A DNA stretch of 64,000 nucleotides from Yponomeuta sedellus (lineage: Eukaryota; Arthropoda; Insecta; Lepidoptera; Yponomeutidae), in assembly GCA_934045075.1 (NCBI GenBank), contig OW203724.1:7055473-7119472 (forward strand), written 5' to 3'. Each line of letters begins with the position of its first letter. Position 1 is the first letter of the stretch. Shown in pieces: positions 54,001-63,000 of the stretch. The translations under genes were made by a program, and so were the position numbers. The notes beneath the pieces were generated by a model. It had not been told where the DNA came from, did no database searches, and saw only the letters and a program-made list of their open reading frames with translations.

Positions 54001-57000
54001 TTAAAATGTATGAATGCAGTTTTTCTTGTTATTAAAATCGATGACATGGTTCCTCAGAACAGATCTTCGTATGTCTTATAGTTTCAGACTTTCCCATACT
54101 GACCGATTTGAATGAGACACCCTGTATAACTGTGTAAGTCATCTTACTTACAAGTCAACATACTCCGTCCAAATACATTTTCCAGTTACCTTTTTTTATT
54201 GGTTCACTTGACGGAAATCACCACGGAACAGCTTAATTATAAATGTTGATATGCTGGCTGTATATACGATCGAATTCAAGAAATATAAAATAGCGATGGG
54301 TATTACTTCAATGGCCTAGAAGTAGCAAATAACTTGGCCCCGAATTTGAAAATGTTAGAAAGGAAGTAAAGCCACTGTCAATCGTATGATTGTATTCAAG
54401 AAGCTAGCACAAACGCGTCAGTTGCATTTATTTGCAAGTGAGACGCATTCCTCTTTTGTGTGTGACGACCTCTGTGGCGCAGCGGTAGCGTATGAAGAGG
54501 TCCCAGGTTCGAACCCCGGCTGGTGACAAAAAAAAACCTCGGGTCTTAGATGTTTACATGTTTGTGATCTAGTTGTTTCTGGTTCCCATGACACAGGGTA
54601 TCCTAGTGTAGGGCCAGAAGCAATGTATGTGCCTGTATGTAAATATTATGTTGTGGTATATTTTTAATAATAGTAGAAATAACAGCGTTTTTTTTTTCAA
54701 ATTTATTGTTTTGTATTTATATTATACACTTTTTGTTTTGTTGAAATATCTTACAGTTATTTATCATAAATTCATCGGTGAGACCAGTTCCGGTGCCCCA
54801 GCAGTGGGGACATACAATGATAAGATAAAATATTTGTTTATTTTCTGTCCACAAATTACATTCGCATAAAAAATAACACGGAATAAATGATACAAAGCAA
54901 CAATTCTGTACTATTTGTGGAAAGACTGGGGCCTGAATTAGATCAAAAGATCTGTATCTTAGGTTTTCAGGCCTGCCAATCTACATAGGAAACGGTATCA
55001 TATTCGACGCGTCACCAGCACAAGGTACACTGCTGGAGGAAATCTCTTACAGAGACAAGCTCGCCTTTGTACAGTCGCGTGCACATGTAAACACCTTAGA
55101 ACCTTGTCACATTAACCTCTTCTAGCCTGATATATATGACAAATTGACATTTTTGACTTTGACAAGGTACTGAAGTGTATGTTACAAGTGTATACACGTA
55201 TGTTAGTGCTCGTGATTGTACATGTTCTTTCTTATGTAATGTCTTGTTTAATGTTTCGTGTGCAATAAAGTTTAATAATTGTACGCAGCATTACCTATAC
55301 GATTGTATCAAAAATGACAGATGTAGACAAAGTGTTGATACATCATTAACAATTTGTATTTTTCCATTGACACAATTTAGTTTCTTACTTACAGATTCCA
55401 AGAAGATTGACCGTTGTTCCTACGAGGAATATTATAATCAGACGCTGAAGCACGTGGAATACAGCCTGCCTAACAATACTAAAGACGAGGTGAGAGTTGT
55501 TGTTCTGATGACCTAAGCTTAGTACTGCAATAAGGACATACGATATCAACCCTTGTATGTCCCCCAATACTGGAGCACGGCTCTCTTCCTGCTTCGCAGA
55601 AACGTTAGGCCATACTCCACAACGGGGGTTAAGACCGGGTTGGTGGAGGATTGTAAGACAGTAGCAGGCCTTACTGTCAGAAGTTATCAAGCCGCCCATA
55701 AGGCCTCTGACATGGCTTAACGACTGCCATTACATGACAACCGGCACCAACGGCTTAACGCGGCTTGCGAAGCACGGAAGCGCTCGGAAAAATGCCACTA
55801 GCGGTAGTCACGGGACGCTCACCCATCCCGTACCTAACCGCGCCTGTTGTTGCTTAACCAAGTGATTGATTCCAATCACTCGGTTCGCTAGGCCACGAGT
55901 GCTTCTTTGCTAATACATCCCCTATTTGGTCGATGTATGTCTGTTTTTTTATGGTGCCTATAAACGGCGCACTGCGGTGTTCAGGCCTCTCTCAGAGAGA
56001 GAGAGAGTATGGGCCACGTGTGCTTGGCAATTTAATCGCTGAGGCATTTCTGCGGTTTCCTCACGATGTTTTCTTTAGCAGTTAGCGAGTTGCTACTATA
56101 TCTTCACAAATGTACATAACTTAGAAAACAAAGTCATTGGATGTCCGGCCGGGAATTGAACCTGGGTCTCTCGCTTCCTGGACTTAATAAGTACGCCTTT
56201 GTACCAAATACGGTGTGTTTTGTGCATTAAAGAATTGTAATAATAATGCAATGAATTAATTAATAATACAAATTAGGTATGTACACAGATATCTTTCCGT
56301 ACCTTGTCGTGACTTTGATTACCATGCGTCATATCACCTTACATTATATGTTGGGAAGATTAATTTTCTTTATAAATACTCACACAATTATATAACAAAG
56401 TGGCTTCGCAAAGTATTATTATAGCGGACGGGTAAATAAGCATGATTATGTTGGCTATGAAAGGTTGAAGATCAAAGATCGTGACCAGATGGCCTGTTCA
56501 GAGACAATAACGAGTGCCTACCTTAATAAAAATAGCTTTTATTCCCTTCTTAAATATATTTAAGCACCTGCCCTCCTATTACGTAGTAGTCCACTCTATC
56601 GAATGAAGCATTTAGACGACTCCTAAATGTCAAAAAATGTATGTATTTGACAGCTGGAGTAGCTTAATAACTTTAAAAAAATAAATAAAACCGACTTCAA
56701 ATGCGTGAACACAAAAAAAACTAAAAATTAAAAAATAATTCCTAATATCTATTACCTAATACTATAATTTTCCTAAACTATGTCAAAGTAATTAAAGTTA
56801 AACCAGCTAAATATCTTACAATAGTTATACTTATATACCTATTGCTTTTTGGAGTCGGTGCCAGTCGTATTAAGTTTAGCCGCGAGCAAGAGCCGCGCGC
56901 GCCCGCGTCCCCCGCAGCACCGCGCGGCCCCGCCTCGCGCCTTGCGTCCCCCGCCACCCCGCCGCACGTCTCTTGTTCGCGGCTGGCACCGACTCCAAAA

Positions 57001-60000
57001 AGCAATAGGTATATAAGTATAACTATTGTAAGATATTTAGCTGGTTTAACTTTAATTACTTTGACGTAGTTTAGGAAAATTATAGTATTAGGTAATAGAT
57101 ATTAGGAATTATTTTTTAATTTTTAGTTTTTTTTGTGTTCACGCATTTGAAGTCGGTTTTATTTTTTTTTTAAAGTTAATTATTTTTTAGATTTTTTTGT
57201 GTTCACGCATTTGAAGTCGGTTTTATTTTTTTTTTAAAGTTAATTATTTTATTATTAAATTTAAATGGAACCACCCTTGAGGTATTACCTATACGCCGAA
57301 AAAAGATTTGTTCAAATCGGTTCATAATTGGCGGAGTTATCGCGTAACAAACATAGAAAAAACATACGGGTCGAATTGAGAACCTCCTCCTTTTTTTGAA
57401 GTCGGTTGAAAAAAGTAAAAATCAACGTCACTCAACTCAGTGGACACTTACATAATAATGCCCCTGGCCGGATTCTTGCAATATTGGAGAACTTGCACAA
57501 AAGTATGTTTTAATATAATTGGAAAGGCCATGATAAAATAAATAATCGTAGTATTTTTTTCTCTACGACTAATAGTATTCATATTATTAGGTACATGTGT
57601 ATGCTTAGCATGCACATTTTGACTCTCTCTCGACGTCGAGTGAGAGTCTTACGAGTACTTGTCATGTCGACAGTACGACGATGGCAGCCGAGACTCGAGA
57701 AAGCCAATAAACTGCGGTTTTTCCTACCTAAAAGTAATCATTGCCATATTAAATAAAAGTGTTGTTTTTTTATCTGACAACACTTGTAAAATTTGTTACT
57801 GGTAAATAGTTCTATGCACTAAGTATGGTAAAAATAAGAAACTAAAATTAAAAAATGATAATAAAGTAAGGACACAAAAAAGTTTAACAGAATTTGTATT
57901 TTACCTGTGAAATCTATGCTCTTGAGACCTTGTCTTCATCTCCGTGCGTACCAGACATGCCTCGGTCTCATAGGTCAAAATTAGTGTGTAACTCGGCCGA
58001 AATCATCTCGGCATTCGCTTCATGTTACTCAGTTATAGACAATGCTCTGTCGACTGAATCGACTCCATCTCGGTCATGATAACCATCTTAGCATCGAGAC
58101 ATTTCGGGCTTGACAGAGAAATTGTCATTTTTACGTAGAGAAGGGCATCTCTCGAGCGCGACATGTTAAGCAAACTGTCGAAGTCATTTGATTTGATATT
58201 TGATGTGATGTGATATTTTGTACCACGTGGCTTTGACCACGTGGCATGCATTTTGTACCACGTGGCATGACTTTGACATGACATACAAATCCAGACATGA
58301 TACAGAATAAGACAAACTGAACGTAACGCCTTATCTTGTACGAAGCGTTCATCAGTACCCTTTTTACAGGCAGCAACATCTAGCTAAAGTAATTTGCATC
58401 ACTTGCAGCCCAGAGTGCCTACTTTGCAGTTAGGCTTTTACATCGGAATGATATCGCTGTACCCACATGATTATATTCTTTTTTAATACAGTTGCTCAAA
58501 AAGTGGCGTATTACAGGGACGTATAGCGTGCGGGATGAGAGTCCCGTGACTACCGCTAGTGGCATTTTTCCGAGCGCTTCCGTGCTTCGCAAGGCACGTA
58601 AAGCCGTTGGTGCCGGCTGTCTATAATGGCAGTCGTTTAGCCATGTCAGAGGCCTTATGGGCGGCTTGATAACTTCTGACAGTAAGGCCCGCCACTGTCT
58701 TACAATCCTCCACCAACCCGGACTTGGCCCCCGTGGTGGAGTATGGCCTAACCTTCCTGCGATGCAAGAAGAGACCCGTGCCCCAGCAGTGGGGACATAC
58801 AAGGGTTGATAACGATAGCGTGCGGGATGTGGGCTATTAGACACTCTTGTTTTTTTTTACCTTTCCCGCACTCGTGCGTTTTCTTTCCCAACTGTCAAAA
58901 TAATGTCTATTAAAAAGAAAAACCAACCATGAAGTTTTTATTTTAAAAAATCATAGAAGTTTTTATGAGCTACTAATTTGTTTCAATATCAGGTTTAATG
59001 ATTTGATTGAATGAGTTAAGTTCATTTCATTTCATTAAATTTCATTTTCATTTCATATCATTAAAAAAATTCTACTGAAGACTTGGCTGTATGGGCATAG
59101 TTCCCTTTGCCTACTAGAATCGGTGAAGAAAAAATCTCTGCTTATATTTTTTTACGGTTGGCGCCATTTTCCAAATAATTTTTCTTTATTAAATTGCTTA
59201 TTTTTTTTCGCAACTGTAGTCGTTCAGTACACGTGCGGAACCGTCATTGCAACTTGTTCTGACTGTCAACCCTCGCCTTCGGCTGCGCCTCGGCTCGGGT
59301 AGACATTTGTCGGAACTCTTTGCATGACAGCCTTTCCGCACTTGTAATGAAATATACTATTTTCTTAAACATGCCAATTCAACCATTTGAATTGGAACGA
59401 AGAGCGCACGCACCGGCAATGTTGAATGAAACTGTATGCTGTTAATTGCTGTTTGAATTTGGAACTCTTTCAACGATACCAGTGTTGCCAGATAAGAAAC
59501 CTGAAAATGCGGTACCTGTACTTTAAAAAAGCGGATATTTTTTATCATTATATGATATTATACAATACCGATTGTTCTTTATCCGTTTTTAGATTTTATT
59601 ATGTTTATACATACTAGGATATGATAATTTATAAATAAAACTGAATATCCACAGATAACCAAGTCAAAATTTTGCGCGCGCCTCTTGCTTTGCTGTTGTG
59701 AATGGACTTGAGTACCATTATATGTGGCCTGCTGCATAGACTACACGCAAGCCCGCATGAACGCACAGTGCACTGTCTATATGCATCACAGATTATTGCA
59801 CCAAACGGAAACCGACTTGTTGAAAGTTGAATGAACATGACATTGAACCAATTTCGAAAAAAGCGGAACCGCGTTAGTAAAAAGCGGAAAGCGGATCCAC
59901 TATCAGAAAAGCGGAAAAAAGCGGAAATGCGGTGCATCTGGCAACACTGTCTATCGTACACATTGCGTTCTCGTGGCTGTATAGCCACAGAGCCTACAGA

Positions 60001-63000
60001 TGCGTTTACCTTTCGGCACAAACTGTAAAATAAAAAAAAAATTGGCGGTAAAGCGGAGTTCGTTGTTATTTGGATAATAATAAATTAAAATTAGTTCCGA
60101 TGATTCTCAAAATGAAAATGAAATGGACATTGACTGCACTCCACCAGATTTAAGATCGGAAGCTAAATTAACGATAGAAAACCTGCTTCCAGCGAAATCA
60201 AAAGAAAAACAATAACATTTTCGTTCAATAATTGTCCTAAAATGAGCAATATCACTTTTAATATTAATTAAATTTATTATGTATATTAAAGGCCCTTTTT
60301 TATTTCCTTGCATTTTTTTAAGAAAAGCACTTTATATGCCTCGCCCGAAATGGCAATTGCCTGTCTCGTATCATTGAAGTCCTCTCCTGCGGCTCGGCCT
60401 TCAAACTCATACTCGACCTGCAATTGCATATTTCGCTGCCTTTGCAATAATGTACTATTAATGCACTAACCCGTGCTAAAGACAATTTAAAACCTAGCTC
60501 CGCGTAGTTAGCTCCGCGTACCGTCAAGAGTTAAAATTCTTAAAAACCAATTTAGAGGATAAAAATTCCACCCATGCCGGGACTCGAACCCGCGACCTCT
60601 GGCTAACCGTGCCAGCGCTCTCCCAATTGAGCCAATTAGCGACTCACCGGCATCAGTGAAATTAGAGCTTCTTTACAATACTCTCTGTATTACGTAATTT
60701 CGAGCCTCTTTACAATACTCTCTGTATTACGTACAGGCAGCAACATCTGGCTGAAGTAATTGGCATCACTTGCAGCCCCGAGTACCTTACCTTGCAGTTA
60801 GGTTTTACATCGGAATGATATTGCTGTACCCACATGATTATATTCTTTTTTTTTAAAGCACTAACCCGTGCTAAGGGCAATTTTTAAAAACCTATTTCTA
60901 TTTTTAAAAATACGAGTATATTCACTTATTATACCAAACACCAACGACGCGTTGTCAAAGATTGTTCCTTCCATTAGCACTTTAAAAAACATTTTTGATG
61001 CCTATTTGTTACCTGTACCCTTTTCTCTGCCAACACTGCTCGTACAAAACTGTTTATTATTATTATACTATTTTTATTTTTAATGCACTAACCCGTGCTA
61101 AGGACAAATTAAAAAACCTATTTAGAGGCTAGGTAAGTGATGCAATTTGCTTAAGCCAGATGTCGCTGCCTGTACGTAATACAGAGAATAGTGTAAAGAG
61201 GTTCGAAATTTCACTGATGCCGGTGAGTCGCCCATTGGCTCAATTGGTAGAGCGCTGGCACGGATAGCCAGAGGTTGCGGGTTCGAATCCCGGCATGGGT
61301 GAAATTTTTAGCCTCTAAATAGGTGTTTATTATTAATCTTGTTTTTATCTTTTACCTTTATCGCTCTCAGTGTAAGTCCGCCTGCGAGCTAGAAGACCGC
61401 TTCGTGTGCCGCGGGTTCACCTGGAGCCAGGCGGGGACCGGCGGCCCCCTCAGGGGTATCTGCGACCTGCACAGCGAGGACCTCGTAACCACTGGCTCCT
61501 GGCTGCTGAGACGGTCTAGCTTCTCCACTTACTACAGGAGAGTCATCTGCCTCAATAGTAAGAATACTACATACACTCGTCACATAGACTCACGCCTGCA
61601 TCCCTTTAGGGTAGTCCGAGACAGGGTTTGTCAGACAAGGCTCTTTCGTTTCGCTGGTACGCTGGTTACGGGTTCTTTTTAAGATACTGCATATTATAGA
61701 GTAACTAAATAAAATGCACCACTCAAATGTAGTTTTTCGACTAAATACCATGGATCGGCATAGGCAGCGTTTCACTACTCCCATTGTATGTTGGCACGCG
61801 CTTGCACGGACAGCGAAGAAGTGTGAGATAATATTACGGAACATCTGAAATGACCATATCTGATCTACTTTATATGCTTGAATAGACAGGTACTATTTGT
61901 AGTCAATAAATTGTATAGATCATTTTACTTTTTTTACTTTTAATACTCCACTGTGCCCTGCAATGGGACGTTATAGGCTACCTGCTTAAGAAATAGATAA
62001 ACAATGTGATGACGCCTGGTATCTAGCGTGCCAAAATGGCTGTAGGCCTTTTTATATTGTACCTGCTATATATAATACTTATGAAACTGAAAAAGAACTA
62101 TCGCAGCTAACAGATAAACCAAATAGGTTTCCTAGAGCAGCTACATAGTTGAAAGAATTATGTAAAGATTTATTTTAAAAATAAAAAATATAATATAATA
62201 AATATTCATGGACATATATCTCTTTAGCCCTATACTAAGTACACCTAAATCAACTAAAAAAAATCAATATCGAAAACGAACCGCCCGCGGCCTAGTCGAA
62301 CCGAGTGATTGGAATTAATCATTTGAGCTTAGCAACAACAGGCGCGGTCAGGTGCAGGATGGGTGACCGTCCCTTGACTACCTCTAGTGGCATTTTTCCG
62401 AGCGCTTCCGTGCTTCTCAAGGTACGTTAAGCCGTTGGTGCCGGCTGTCATGTAATGGCAGTCGTTAAGCCCTGTCAGAGGCCTTATGGGCGGCTTGATA
62501 ACTTCTGATAGTAAGGCCCGCCACTGTCTTACAATCCTCCAACAACCCGGACTTGGCCCCCGTGATGGAGTATGGCCTAACCTTCCTGCGATGCATTTTT
62601 TCCGAGCGCTTCCGTGCAAAGCATGTTATGTTGGTGCCGGCTCATATTGTAATGGCAGTCGTTAAGCCATCTCAGAGGTCATATGGGCGGCTTGAAAACA
62701 AGGCCTGCCACTGCCTTACAATCCTCCACCAACCCGGACTTGGCCCCGTGGTGGAATATGGCCTAACCTTCCTGCGATGTAGGAAGAGACCCGTGCCCCA
62801 GCACTGTGCACATACAACGGTTGATATCGATCTACAATTTCTTTACAAAACTATCGCGAGCGTTCTTCCAGTAGTACAGAAAAGCACTTTCGCCCGCTCC
62901 CAGTAACGGTGGAATGCTCGGAGGCGAGCCTGGTCGTGAGCTATAAGCCGCGCGGCACGTTCCGCGGCCGCGTGTACGTGCCGGGCCGCGGGGAGCGCTG

